A stretch of DNA of 29,147 nt from an uncultured Lachnospiraceae bacterium (GCA_910585465.1 CAJUEW010000027.1:1-29147), one strand, 5' to 3'; shown: positions 1 to 8,844, counted from the stretch's first letter. Notes: generated by a model from the letters alone, not told the origin. Translations and numbers: made by a program.

Positions 1-308
1 TTCATCCGACCGATGAAGCCTGGTCGGCAGGCTCAAGATTCCGAGAGCCTATAAAGTCTGATACCGTGATATCCACCAACAATTATCATCGTAGACTTGA
101 TTGAAATAAGTACTCTGAGTAAAAACACTCTGGCAACATCCAGCTAATAAACAATTCAGATAAAAGTAGCGGCAATACACTCCTGTTGAGTAGTCAAGCT
201 ACAGAAAAAAATCAATAGTCCACAGTATCTGAATGTATTGAACCACAGTATAAGAAAAATGAAAGGAAGATGTTGTTTTTGCTTCTATAAACATCATACA
301 AGATTACT
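1..308. other. Unassigned left-edge region
   Basis: No convincing coding frame is seen here; the short open frames on both strands have no recognisable domain. The first 60 bases contain inverted GC-rich pieces and could be the end of a mobile element lying to the left of the window, but no terminal repeat could be matched. No clear sigma-A promoter for the gene starting at 309 could be picked out. Confidence 0.3.
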
Positions 309-1685
309 ATGAAATGTAGAAAATGTGGAAAAGAATTAAAAGATGATGTGAAGTTTTGTTCTGCTTGTGGAGAAAAGGTAGGAAAGACTATAGTAGAGGG
401 ATGCAAGAGTAATGGTGTTAATGCAAAAGATATAAACTCATCATCCGAAGAAAGAGGGGGCATTGGTTCCTCAGATGAAAAAGGTGTTGTAGCTGATGAT
501 AATACAAAGAATAATGCAGTTGATATGAAAGCATTATGTATGGTATTTATACCAATATTTACTATACTATTTGTATGTTTTGGGGGATACTTTGGGTATT
601 GTGCAGTAAAGGCTATAATAGCCGAAAGAACATTTAATAAATTTGAGTATAATGCAGTTGATCTTCGTTATGATGATTATAGTATAAGAATTAGTTATTA
701 TGATGAGAATAGTCCTGTTTTAATGGATTTTACGGATAGAGTTGAAGGTATTCGTATGTCAGCATATTGCCCGGAGGATGGAACCGATTTGGTATGTTTA
801 ACAGAATCAGATACTTTTCCATATCCAGACACCAAAATATGTGATAGAAAAGTAGTTGATAACTTTATATCTAGTATGAATAGATTTCATTATAGTTTTG
901 GCTCTGAATATTATACTGTTAAGTTATCAGAGTCCGATGTTGAAACATTTAGGAAAATGTGCGAGTCTTTATTTAGCATAGCTTATGTTGAATTGAGAAA
1001 TGTAGGTATTAATGAGATAGTTGTGAAATTGGATAAGACAGAAGCTTTATTAAATTTTAGGAATGATAATGTGTCATCTGGTATTGAGATGGAATTGTAT
1101 AAAGTAGATAAATCCAAGACTTTCGAGCCTATAAAAGAAAAGATTTTGAGTCATTATAGTTCTAGTATGTTGGTTGGAGAATATTATCAGCCGGGTACAG
1201 ATAATAAACTTACTATCTTAGATAACGAATTAAGTATTGATGATGATTTGAACGTACATAGAACGGTTTTGCTAAATGGTGAGGAGAAGGATGTACTATA
1301 TGATAGTTGTTATTGGACTGAAGATGGTTGTAAGTTAGAAGATGTAGAATATCAGATGACGGAGGAGTGCAGACAGGAGAAAGAGACGCAGGAAATGATA
1401 GATAGTCTGTTCTTTTTATTGGATGGAAGATACTGGATTGATTTGGGAAATTCAAAGAAGGAATTAAATTTCACAAAAGTATATGCTGTTGGCAATGATG
1501 TGTTGGTTGATTGTATAGTGGATGGTGATGAGACCACATTTCATGCAAGGAATAGAGGTAGTTCTACAGACATCTTCGAGGTTGGTGGAAGTTATGGCTT
1601 TTCTATGCAGAATAATTTAGAAAGTGATAGAGTAGCTTATCATTTGTTTACTTATCATGAGCGTATAGATTTGTGGTGGTTATAG
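309..1685 (+). CDS. Zinc-ribbon, single-pass membrane protein of unknown function
   Basis: The 458-residue product begins with a zinc-ribbon: Cys3-x2-Cys6 and Cys17-x2-Cys20. A Ser/Asp/Asn-rich linker (about 27-72) follows, then one strongly hydrophobic segment (about 75-103), leaving some 350 residues most likely outside the membrane. Proteins of this architecture (zinc_ribbon plus TM plus extracytoplasmic domain) are common in Clostridia and mostly uncharacterised; a sensing or envelope role is only a guess. Codon use is visibly more AT-rich than the genes after 1720, which suggests a different origin from its neighbours. The ribosome binding site is weak: GAAAGGAAGA is about 30 bases upstream, too far to set the start, but the zinc-ribbon begins at residue 3, so the ATG at 309 fits. 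It stands alone, next to an IS66 relic. The existence of the gene is fairly certain; the function is unknown. Confidence 0.8.
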   Translation: MKCRKCGKELKDDVKFCSACGEKVGKTIVEGCKSNGVNAKDINSSSEERGGIGSSDEKGVVADDNTKNNAVDMKALCMVFIPIFTILFVCFGGYFGYCAVKAIIAERTFNKFEYNAVDLRYDDYSIRISYYDENSPVLMDFTDRVEGIRMSAYCPEDGTDLVCLTESDTFPYPDTKICDRKVVDNFISSMNRFHYSFGSEYYTVKLSESDVETFRKMCESLFSIAYVELRNVGINEIVVKLDKTEALLNFRNDNVSSGIEMELYKVDKSKTFEPIKEKILSHYSSSMLVGEYYQPGTDNKLTILDNELSIDDDLNVHRTVLLNGEEKDVLYDSCYWTEDGCKLEDVEYQMTEECRQEKETQEMIDSLFFLLDGRYWIDLGNSKKELNFTKVYAVGNDVLVDCIVDGDETTFHARNRGSSTDIFEVGGSYGFSMQNNLESDRVAYHLFTYHERIDLWWL

Positions 1686-1719
1686 ATGAGTGTAGTGGTC
1701 AAGCTTTTTTGTAACACTT

Positions 1720-2220
1720 GTGGCTAAAAATATCCGTTTCTTTTTACGACGCTATCCATGCCTGGTAGAGTGTGCGGTATTCATTGAAGCTCATAAGGAT
1801 ATCCTGCTTTGCTCATGCTCTGAGTCACAGGGATACCTTATCTGCGATGGTTTTGGCGGTTACAATAAGCTGAAGGATGTCATCCGCTGCGGCTGCCTTG
1901 CCCACATGAGATTGTACTGGCATGAGGTACTTCCCGGGAAATCGAAGAAATCCTCGGATAAGACTCCGGCAAAGATCGGTTTCGATTACTGCAACCAGTT
2001 ATTCGAACCATATATGGAGAACTATCTGTTGGATGGGCGTTGCTCCATATCGAACAATATCGCAGAAAATATCGCCCGTCCCTATGCGGTAGGGCGAAAA
2101 AATCTCCTGTTCCACGATACTGTAAAAGGCGCCCGGGCCAGTTCGATCATTTCAAAAATGAGCCCGAAGGTATAGAAGAACTGATGCCGTGGTCTGACAT
2201 GATACAGCAGAGATGCTGTA
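1720..2220 (+). pseudogene. IS66 transposase (TnpC) C-terminal relic
   Basis: Residues 40-51 of the open frame (YLICDGFGGYNK) carry the second catalytic Asp region of IS66 transposases, followed by CGCLAHMRLYW, equivalent to the GCWSHARRRF region. SNNIAENIARPYAVGRKN then supplies the catalytic Glu region and the conserved Gly/Lys block. The N-terminal half is absent, and the stretch between the Asp and Glu blocks is much shorter than in a complete enzyme, so there is an internal deletion. Near 2150 the frame shifts: the expected tail (EPEGIEELMPWSDMIQQRC) continues in the next frame. The relic differs clearly from the IS66 copy at 3171-6003, so it belongs to another IS66 subgroup. It is inactive, and it abuts the truncated nuclease gene at 2221, which it may have interrupted. 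Confidence 0.85.
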
Positions 2221-3090
2221 TTGGAAACAGCACTTGTACTCAGTGATTTTTCAAATAGTGCATTTAAGGTCGACAATTTTAACAAGCAGAACATGATGAA
2301 AATAGAGTTCCGTAGGGATGACATAAAGAAATCAATCAAGCAGGCAGTTTTAGTGGTATCGTCGTTCGGATATTCAGGGGAGACCCTAACCTCGAACAAT
2401 GCATTGATTCCGATAACATACTACTTGTTCATTAATGGAATGCCGGATAATTTTGTTGATTCCGGCGCAACGAGGGGAAACCGGGAGAAAATCAAAAAAT
2501 GGCTAATCCGCTCATTGCTTAAAAAGGCATTCAGCGGACAGCCAGATAATGTGTTAAGACCGATTCGTTACATCGTTAGAACTAACGGTGCAGAGGAATT
2601 CCAGTTAGATGAGATAATTGATAGATTTAAAGGAACCAACAAATCCATCCAGTTTACGGACGCGGATATTGATGAGTTCCTCCTAAAGCTGAAATATGGG
2701 AAAAGTGATACGCTCTCCACACTTATGCTTTTATATCTTTCACTTGATTTCAGCAACAAGTTTCACGAGGATCATATGTACCCCAAAAGCAAATTTACGA
2801 AGCCATATCTTCGTAAGCGGGATGTGCCGGAGGACAAGCTGGATTGGTACATAGAAGCGGTGAATGGCATAAGTAACCTTCAGTTGCTCGTTGCTCAGCT
2901 TAATGAAGAAAAGCTGGCGACTGATTTTGACGTTTGGTTTAAATCGCAGTATCCGACAGACAGTGACAAATACCAGTATCGCACGGTGAACCATCTGCCG
3001 GACATGGATTATTCGTATGCGAATTATCCGCAGTTTATTGAGGAGAGAAAAAAATTATTGAAAGCGAAGTTGAGCAAGGCACTTTTTTAA
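2221..3090 (+). pseudogene. C-terminal half of GmrSD-like DUF262/DUF1524 nuclease
   Basis: The 289-residue frame contains the DUF1524 His-Asn-His type motif: HEDHMYPKS at about 182-190, followed by GISNLQLL near 216-223, which matches the usual Asn-containing block. Residues 30-130 look like the helical middle region that follows DUF262 in these proteins. Full-length relatives are usually about 550-700 residues with an N-terminal DUF262 domain (DGQQR nucleotide-sensing motif), and that part is missing here. The frame starts directly at the end of the IS66 relic with only a TTG and no ribosome binding site, so this is a 5'-truncated gene. Intact GmrSD-family proteins act in defence against phages with modified DNA; this copy lacks the NTPase-like domain and is unlikely to work. 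Confidence 0.75.
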
Positions 3091-3122
3091 TTGTAATGTA
3101 AAAGGAGGGGAAGGATACCGCA

Positions 3123-3185
3123 GTGGATGAAATGAAGAGAATACACGATTTTGCCGTAAAATGGATTGACGTAAACGGTAGATAG
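3123..3185 (+). pseudogene. 5' fragment of unknown gene cut by IS66
   Basis: A strong ribosome binding site (AAGGAGGGG at about 3101-3109) precedes a GTG at 3123. The frame gives about 16 host codons (VDEMKRIHDFAVKWID), then reads into the IS66 left inverted repeat at 3171 and stops within it (TAG 3183-3185). The KRIHDFAVKW start resembles the beginning of small hypothetical proteins of Clostridia, but no function is known to me. The rest of the gene is not found beyond the right end of the IS at 6004, so the flanks have been rearranged. Confidence 0.5.
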
Positions 3186-3193
3186 TCTGTACC
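3171..3193 (+). repeat. IS66 left inverted repeat
   Basis: It begins GTAAACGGTAGATAGTCTGT. It matches the reverse complement of 5981-6003 at 22 of 23 positions; the one difference is G versus A at position 15. Confidence 0.9.
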
Positions 3194-3293
3194 TCGACTG
3201 TAGAGGAAAAGTGTGTGACAATAGACTATATTTCTATTACGGATATTAAAAGTTAAGTCTCAACTTTTGATACCGATATACGGAGGTAAGTCT

Positions 3294-3668
3294 ATGAGTT
3301 CAGAAACAACCATGGTGGCTGAGCAATGCCGTCTCCAGGAATGGGCCGCACAGATTAGAGACTGCCAGCGCCGCCCAGCTGGCATGAGCGTTGTCAGCTG
3401 GTGTGCCTGTCATGGGATCACAAAAGCGAATTATTATTACAGGCTTCGTCGTGTAAGGGAAGCCTGTCTTGAAAGTATTCCCGGGGAGAATCCGCCGCAA
3501 CAGATCGTTCCTGTAAGACCGGAGATTCTGTGTGTGGAAGAAAAAAACAGCAGTGATGCACAGCCTGGACTGAATATTTCCACAAAGGGATTTTCTGTCC
3601 ATGTAACAGAATCTACACCTATGGGTCTTCTTGCAGCGGTTCTTGAGGTGATACGGGATGCTGAATGA
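3294..3668 (+). CDS. tnpA: IS66 accessory protein TnpA
   Basis: This 124-residue protein is the first gene of the IS66 element. The N-terminal half is a helix-turn-helix-like region (about 10-50: QEWAAQIRDCQRR, then the SVVSWCACHGI and YYYRLRRVRE blocks) typical of IS66 TnpA, probably contacting the element ends. The tail ends in a short hydrophobic block (MGLLAAVLEVIRDA). The ATG at 3294 is preferred over the upstream in-frame start at 3267 because GGAGG sits at 3282-3286 with correct spacing. It overlaps tnpB by 11 bases, so translation is likely coupled. It appears intact. Confidence 0.85.
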   Translation: MSSETTMVAEQCRLQEWAAQIRDCQRRPAGMSVVSWCACHGITKANYYYRLRRVREACLESIPGENPPQQIVPVRPEILCVEEKNSSDAQPGLNISTKGFSVHVTESTPMGLLAAVLEVIRDAE

Positions 3669-4020
3669 CGCCACTTGCTTTAGGGCCGTCTACATTGTCT
3701 GCGGCTATACAGATCTACGCTCTGGAATGGATCGTCTGGCAGCACTGGTGGAAGCGCAGACGGGAAATAGACCTTTTGTGCCTGATACCCTTTACCTTTT
3801 CTGTGGGCGGCGCACAGACCGTATCAAAGGACTGGTATGGGAAGGGGATGGATGGCTTCTGTTATATAAGAGATTGTCAGAAAGCCGTTTTGAGTGGCCG
3901 CGCAGCCCTCAGGAAGTGCGTTCCCTGACGCAGCAGCAGTTCCGCTGGCTGATGGAGGGGCTGACGATCGCACCGAAGAAGTCTGTCAAACCGGTGGAGC
4001 CTCCGGAATATATGGGATGA
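3658..4020 (+). CDS. tnpB: IS66 accessory protein TnpB
   Basis: The 120-residue product has the usual TnpB length (about 115-120). It carries the family blocks CGYTDLRSGMDRLAALV (about 15-31), LYLFCGRRTDRIKGLVWEGD (about 45-64) and a RFEWPRS motif near 77-83. TnpB is an accessory protein required for transposition of IS66 elements; its biochemical role is not settled. The start lies inside the end of tnpA. An unusually long gap of 293 bases separates it from tnpC. The gene appears intact. Confidence 0.9.
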   Translation: MLNDATCFRAVYIVCGYTDLRSGMDRLAALVEAQTGNRPFVPDTLYLFCGRRTDRIKGLVWEGDGWLLLYKRLSESRFEWPRSPQEVRSLTQQQFRWLMEGLTIAPKKSVKPVEPPEYMG

Positions 4021-4313
4021 TTTCTGCACGTAGGGGACTTGTGCAAAACAGAGAAATTCTCAGACGGTTGCCATGCACCTGCAGATGGGCTGTTTTCTAT
4101 GGTAAAAACGGTTTTTGCCGTGGTTTTTCAGCCATATATGCTGCAGTTGCTCACGTTTTATTTTGGGAAAAGCTGTATTAGGAAAAGGTAGCATAAGCAG
4201 TCCTGATGAATTAGATGCCTTGGGCATTATGACGGATGCCTTTCTTCTCTGGATTCGCAAAAACGATTGTTTTCTGTTATAATGGAACCAATGGAAAAAC
4301 AGGAGGCAGCGGC
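4021..4313 (+). other. tnpB-tnpC spacer inside IS66
   Basis: No supported gene lies here; the open frames on both strands are short and unlike known proteins. IS66 tnpB and tnpC are often nearly adjacent, so this spacer is long. Its downstream end holds a candidate promoter and the tnpC ribosome binding site (AGGAGG at 4301-4306). Confidence 0.5.
4254..4283 (+). promoter_or_regulatory. Candidate promoter for tnpC
   Basis: A perfect TATAAT at 4278-4283 is preceded at 18 bases by TTCGCA (4 of 6 matches to TTGACA). It lies 30 bases before the tnpC start, which would let tnpC be transcribed separately from tnpAB. Confidence 0.45.
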
Positions 4314-5930
4314 ATGGCTTTGGAATATACAGAAGAAAAACTGAACAGCCTTGACAAGGAAACCCTCATCCAGCTGTTTTTGTCACAGCAGGAGCAGCTG
4401 AAGCAGATCGACCAGACTCTCCAGCTGGTGCTTGAACAGGTGGCGGACTTAAAAAGACATCGTTTCGGCAGGACATCAGAAAAGCATGAAATGGAAGTCC
4501 AGATTTCTTTTATGAAAGTGGATGGGAAGATTGTATTTTTTAACGAAGCAGAGGCTGTTGTTGAAGAAGCTGGTGAAGCAGCAGAGACTGCCATTCGGCA
4601 GAAACCAAAGAAAAAGCAGAGAAAGAGGGAAGAAGATCTTTCCGGTCTGCCGGTTGTGGTGATCGAACATTCCATGTCGGAAGGAGAACTGGAGGAACGG
4701 TTCGGGAAAGACGGCTTTAAGCAGCTCCCGGATGAAGTATACCGCAGATATGGATTTACCCCGGCGAAAGTCGAGGTGGAGGAACACCATGTAAAGGTGT
4801 ATGCCGGGAAGAAAACGGACGAGATCGTAAGAGCTCCGCACCCAGAATGCCTTTTAAGGGGGAGCCTTGTGTCTGCGTCTCTTGAAGCGGCAGTAATGAA
4901 CGCAAAATACGTCAATGCCGTCCCACTTTACCGTCAGGAGCAGGAGTTTGAACGTTATGGCCTGCATATTTCCCGGCAGAACATGGCGAACTGGACAATC
5001 CAGTGCGCGGACAGGTACCTCGCGGTCCTCTATGATTGCCTGCATGAAAAAATGTACGATTACCATGTGCTGCAGGCAGATGAAACACCTGTGCTGGTAA
5101 ACAAAGACGGCCGCCCTGCCGGGGCAAAAAGCTTTATGTGGGTATACCGCACCGGGCGGATGTACACGGACCGCCAGATTGTCCTGTATGAATACCAGAA
5201 GACGCGCAATGCCAGCTATCCCAGAGAGTTCCTGAAGAATTTCAATGGCATATGCGTTACAGACGGTTATCAGGTCTACCACACGGTTGAAACTGAGAGG
5301 GAAGACCTAAAGATTGCCGGATGCTGGTCCCATGCCAGACGAAGATTTGACGAAGCGGTCAAAACCCTGCCGAAAGCAAAGTAGAAAGGCAGCCGCGCGT
5401 ACCTTGCGCTGACAATGATACAGGCCATCTACCGGGAAGAAAAGCTGCTGAAGGATCTTCCGGCAGAAGAACATAAAATCCGCCGCCAGTTAAGTGTCCG
5501 TCCGCTGATGGAGGCTTATTTTACGTGGGTAAAGGAAAACATCCTGAAAGTCCCACAGAAAAGCAAGACATGGGAGGGTTTCAATTACTCCATCAACCAG
5601 GAAAAATACCTAAAGGTGTTCCTTGATGACGGGGAAGTCCCAATGGACAACAATGCCGCCGAGCAGTCGATCCGGGGATTCTGTATCGGCAAGAAGAACT
5701 GGGTGATGATCGATACGGTTGCAGGGGCAAAATCGAGCGCCATTATATACAGTATTGCAGAAACAGCGAAAGCCAACAACCTGAAACCGTATGATTATTT
5801 TGAATACCTGCTTACCGAGATCCCGAAGCATTTGGATGACATTGACCGCAGTTTTCTGGATGACTTGCTTCCCTGGTCACCGAATCTTCCCGCGAATTGC
5901 CGGAAGCCTGGCAAAGAAGAAATGAAATAA
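4314..5930 (+). pseudogene. tnpC: IS66 transposase TnpC with an amber codon
   Basis: Read through, this is a 538-residue DDE transposase. It has an N-terminal coiled region (about 15-50), a Lys-rich linker (about 97-105), a helix-turn-helix/zinc-finger region (about 110-180) and the catalytic core. The likely catalytic residues are Asp256 (ADETP), Asp317 (TDGYQ) and Glu450 (NNAAEQ). The C-terminal LLPWSP block is present. Codon 357 is TAG (5382-5384) between KAK and KGSRAYLALT. CAG (Gln) to TAG is the simplest change, and everything after it remains in frame and family-like. The truncated product keeps both Asp residues but loses Glu450. The ATG at 4314 is chosen because AGGAGG lies 8 bases upstream; the open frame runs back to 4236 without family similarity. 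Suppression or read-through cannot be excluded. Confidence 0.9.
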
Positions 5931-5931
5931 G

Positions 5932-5976
5932 ACTGGAGCAAATCTGTCTCTATCATACAGGTTTGCTCCAGTTTTG
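5932..5976 (+). terminator. Rho-independent terminator after tnpC
   Basis: A perfect 11-bp inverted repeat, ACTGGAGCAAA (5932-5942) with TTTGCTCCAGT (5962-5972), is followed by a short T tract. It lies just after the tnpC stop and inside the right end of the IS. Confidence 0.7.
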
Positions 5977-5980
5977 TATA

Positions 5981-6003
5981 GGTACAGATTATCTACCGTT
6001 TAC
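5981..6003 (-). repeat. IS66 right inverted repeat
   Basis: It ends ...ATCTACCGTTTAC and its reverse complement matches the left end at 22 of 23 positions. Confidence 0.9.
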
Positions 6004-6071
6004 TTTTTTATTGTCTTTTTGTTGTGATTCCTCTTTTACAATGGAGTCATCAAGAAAAAGGAGGCAAAGTT

Positions 6072-7136
6072 ATGTGGTCAATTATGAAAAGAGAGGTTAG
6101 GAATTACTTGAAAAACCCTCTGCTCTGGCTTGGTATTGCGGCCAGTGTCTGGATGATATTCCAGAATGTAAGCCCCTATCTGGATATCCATTACCTCTCA
6201 GAAGGGGAAACTATTGTGAATGACTATCCAAAAAATTGCCGGGATGGAGATGTGTTTGACGGATATGTGCCAGCGAAGGAAGAACTTAGGAAGAAGTTAT
6301 GGGAAGAACGGATACAGGAAGTCCTGATTTCTGAATTTGAGATGGATCAGGAGGAAGCGCAGTCTGTGATTGATGAAATGAAAGAAATGGATCTTGCAGA
6401 AGTATGTAAGTATCTGGAAGGGTATGGTTACTACGACGCGCATTATGAGTATGAGAATACGGCTTACCATAAGGGAACCCGTGAGGAGATCAATGCTTAT
6501 ATTGCAGAAAAGCTGGAAAATAAGAGTTTTTCTTATTACTTTTCAAGAAAATTTGCTGATTTTGCGGGGCTGTTCATGGGATTTTTCGTAACCGTTTTAT
6601 TATCCTTTTTATTTATGCAGGATACGAGGAGGAATACCTATGAGCTTCTTCACACAAAGCCTGTCAGCGCAGGCAAATATCTGTCTGGCAAGGTGGGCGG
6701 TGGTTTTGCAGTCTGTCTGATGATACTTGCAGCCTTAAACCTGATATTCTTTGGTTTATGCCTTGTATCAGTGGGGAACCGTGGATTTGAGGTGCGTTTG
6801 ACGGACTTTCTGTTGACAGACTGTTTTTATATCCTGCCCAATATGCTGATGATCGTAAGTGTTTACAGTCTGATTTCGCTGCTGTTTAAAAGTCCGCTGC
6901 CCGCAGTGCCGTTCTTGCTTCTTTATATCGTGTATTCCAATATGGGAAGCAGGAATGTGGAAGGAATCTACGGATATTACGGCAGGCCGTTAGCGATCAT
7001 GGTGCGGTTTCTGGGAGATTTTTTTGATACTGCTCCGCCGCCGATGGCGCTCATGAATCAGAGCTTTCTCATCTTAGCCGCCGGCTGTATCTTCTTTCTC
7101 TCGATGCAGATATGGAAAAGGAGGCGGGTATATTGA
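6072..7136 (+). CDS. ABC-2 type transporter permease
   Basis: The 354-residue membrane protein has an N-terminal TM (about 17-31) and a long hydrophilic, acidic extracytoplasmic section (about 35-160, rich in Glu). A cluster of about five hydrophobic segments then runs to the C-terminus, ending in a Lys/Arg-rich tail. This plan (TM, large outside loop, TM block) is that of ABC-2 permeases that work with a single-domain ATPase, here the gene at 7809. The ATG at 6072 follows AAGGAGG at about 6058-6064. It is the first gene of a tight run of three, and its stop overlaps the next start. It starts only 69 bases after the IS66 right end; a TACAAT at 6037-6042 could be a -10 but no good -35 is seen. 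The substrate is unknown; export of, or resistance to, a peptide is inferred from context. Confidence 0.8.
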   Translation: MWSIMKREVRNYLKNPLLWLGIAASVWMIFQNVSPYLDIHYLSEGETIVNDYPKNCRDGDVFDGYVPAKEELRKKLWEERIQEVLISEFEMDQEEAQSVIDEMKEMDLAEVCKYLEGYGYYDAHYEYENTAYHKGTREEINAYIAEKLENKSFSYYFSRKFADFAGLFMGFFVTVLLSFLFMQDTRRNTYELLHTKPVSAGKYLSGKVGGGFAVCLMILAALNLIFFGLCLVSVGNRGFEVRLTDFLLTDCFYILPNMLMIVSVYSLISLLFKSPLPAVPFLLLYIVYSNMGSRNVEGIYGYYGRPLAIMVRFLGDFFDTAPPPMALMNQSFLILAAGCIFFLSMQIWKRRRVY

Positions 7137-7804
7137 TACAGGAAATGAAGATCGCCCTTCCGATTCAAAAACAAGCTTATGCAGTATTTTTTGTCATAAT
7201 CTTAAGCCTTGTCAGAGGGGTGACGTACTCTGGTGAGATCGGGATTGCATTAGAAGCGCCGATGGCGGTCCTTGCCCTGACATTCTGTGCAGATACCTAT
7301 ACGCAGGAGATTACCAGCAGACGTTCAGAGATCTGGCGGCTTTGTCCAATGAAAAAGAGGCTGCATTCTATTTATAGAAGGATTGGGATACAGGAACTAT
7401 TTTTACTGTCTGTTGCAGCCGCCGGATATGGAATGTTTTTCCTGTTTCAGAATCCGGGGACGGCCAAGACGGGGGCAGGCGTCCTGGAAAGCGAGATAAG
7501 TCAGTTTCTTGTATATGTTGCTGCGATCGCTGTTACCCTTGTATTCTGGGGGCTTCTATCGAATCTTCTTTCCTGTCTGTTCCGGAATATGTGGGTAGGG
7601 ATTGGCGGCTGCCTGCTGCTGTGGCTGATTACCAATTCCAGTATAGGCGACAGATATTTTGGAGCATGGAATCTGTTCTCCTATGCGTTTAGAGAGTTGG
7701 AAGATAACAAAGATTTAAGCTGGCTATACGGGAAAATGGTTTGTATCTGTATGGGATTCATAGCAGCGGCAGTATTGCCTAAAATTATTGAGAAAAGAGG
7801 TTAA
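7133..7804 (+). CDS. Second ABC transporter membrane subunit
   Basis: The 223-residue hydrophobic protein has about five or six predicted membrane segments (for example around 15-35, 45-60, 95-112, 135-160, 165-185 and 205-220). A TTG at 7133 is favoured: it overlaps the stop of the preceding gene (TTGA) and has AAGGAGG about 8 bases upstream. The alternative ATG at 7112 lies before that ribosome binding site. No named family is recognised. Position between permease and ATPase implies a partner membrane subunit of the same exporter. Confidence 0.72.
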   Translation: MIQEMKIALPIQKQAYAVFFVIILSLVRGVTYSGEIGIALEAPMAVLALTFCADTYTQEITSRRSEIWRLCPMKKRLHSIYRRIGIQELFLLSVAAAGYGMFFLFQNPGTAKTGAGVLESEISQFLVYVAAIAVTLVFWGLLSNLLSCLFRNMWVGIGGCLLLWLITNSSIGDRYFGAWNLFSYAFRELEDNKDLSWLYGKMVCICMGFIAAAVLPKIIEKRG

Positions 7805-7808
7805 GACG

Positions 7809-8684
7809 ATGGGAATTAAGATAGAGGATTTGACAGTGACATTCAAGAACCAGGTAACGGCAATCAATCATGTCAATCTGGAAATCCCAAAGGGAATCTT
7901 TGGGCTGTTAGGAGAAAATGGAGCGGGGAAAACAACGCTTATGCGGGTGCTTACCACGGTGTTATCACCAACCAGCGGAACGGTAACCTTAGATGGAATG
8001 CTCTACAGCGAGGGGAATTTTGAAAAAATACGGAGGAAGATTGGGTATCTGCCCCAGGAGATTGATCTGTATCCCGGCCTGACCGTGCAGGAATGTCTGG
8101 AATACATGGGGGATTTATCCGGCATACCCAAAGAAACCTGTAAAAAACGCATTGGGTACTATCTGGAAGAGACCAGCCTGTCTAACCACCGCAGAAAGAA
8201 GATGAAACAATTATCCGGAGGCATGAAACGGAGAGTGGGGCTTATCCAGGCGCTTTTACATGAGCCTGAATTTTTAATTGTTGATGAACCCACAACGGGA
8301 CTGGATCCGGAGGAACGCATTCGTATCCGCAATCTGTTGGTTGATTTTTCAGAAGGACGTACGGTTCTGTTTTCGACTCATGTGGTGGAAGATTTGACCG
8401 CAACCTGCAATCAACTTGCGGTCATGAAAAAAGGGGAATTTCTTTATTCAGGAAATATGAGAGAACTGTTGGAGCAGGCGAAAGGCCATATTTGGACCTG
8501 TAGAGCAGAAGATGAAGGGGCGGCGAGGGAACTGGAGAAAAAGTATCATGTTTCATCGAAACAGTATGCAGAGGACGGTTTGCAGATAAAATTAATCAGT
8601 GAAACGCCGCCTCAGATTGAATGTAGTCTTTGTGAGGCAACCCTTGAGGATGCTTATATTTATATTACAAACAAAGAACTGTAA
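7809..8684 (+). CDS. ABC transporter ATP-binding protein
   Basis: The 291-residue ATPase has all the expected elements. These are Walker A GENGAGKT (35-42), Q-loop Gln83 (YLPQE), signature LSGGM (135-139), Walker B LIVDE (156-160) with PTTGLD after it, and the switch His191 (FSTHVVED). The C-terminal 90 residues form the extra domain usual for ABC-2/drug-export ATPases. The start at 7809 (MGIKIEDL) is chosen over 7788 because AGAGG lies just before it and the ATPase fold begins at once. It is the third gene of the 6072-8684 operon and should energise both membrane subunits. All catalytic residues are present, so it is probably functional. Confidence 0.92.
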   Translation: MGIKIEDLTVTFKNQVTAINHVNLEIPKGIFGLLGENGAGKTTLMRVLTTVLSPTSGTVTLDGMLYSEGNFEKIRRKIGYLPQEIDLYPGLTVQECLEYMGDLSGIPKETCKKRIGYYLEETSLSNHRRKKMKQLSGGMKRRVGLIQALLHEPEFLIVDEPTTGLDPEERIRIRNLLVDFSEGRTVLFSTHVVEDLTATCNQLAVMKKGEFLYSGNMRELLEQAKGHIWTCRAEDEGAARELEKKYHVSSKQYAEDGLQIKLISETPPQIECSLCEATLEDAYIYITNKEL

Positions 8685-8729
8685 TTGTAATAAGCCTGCC
8701 TTATCTGTCATCTGTTTTATATGTGTAGC

Positions 8730-8758
8730 TTGTATTCTTTGGATAAACGAAATATAAT
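8730..8758 (+). promoter_or_regulatory. Candidate promoter of the two-component operon
   Basis: TTGTAT (8730-8735), a 17-base spacer, and a perfect TATAAT (8753-8758) lie about 90 bases before the regulator start at 8845. The rest of the 160-base gap has no gene. Confidence 0.5.
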
Positions 8759-8844
8759 GTGTAAGGATGGAAGTACGAAATGAATGATACCAGAGTTTGG
8801 CTATATAGATGTAATGACAAAAACAGGGAAGGCGGTGCTGTTAA

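Larger units (their letters stand above)
3171..6003 (+). mobile_element. IS66-family insertion sequence (2833 bp)
   Basis: The element is bounded by 23-bp inverted ends starting GTAAACGG, with 22 of 23 positions matching. It contains the standard IS66 set of tnpA, tnpB and tnpC in the same orientation, plus an internal terminator before the right end. IS66 elements usually make 8-bp target duplications, but the flanks differ here (GGATTGAC left, TTTTTTAT right). This points to a later deletion or recombination at one side. tnpC has one in-frame amber codon, so this copy is probably not self-mobile. Confidence 0.92.

Noticed and set aside
191..1704. TAGTCAAGCT at 191-200 and TAGTGGTCAAGCT at about 1692-1704 as ends of a mobile unit around the zinc-ribbon gene
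   Set aside because: The match is short, in direct orientation, and not supported by other end features; likely chance.
4060..4260. Minus-strand open frame of 66 codons between tnpB and tnpC
   Set aside because: No ribosome binding site, no family similarity, and it lies in the IS spacer; treated as a chance frame.
5415..5930. Separate transposase gene starting at ATG 5415
   Set aside because: It is the in-frame continuation of tnpC after the amber codon and has no ribosome binding site of its own.
6011..6042. Promoter for the 6072 operon (TTGTCT with TACAAT)
   Set aside because: The spacer is 20 bases, too long for a good sigma-A promoter; only mentioned in the gene entry.
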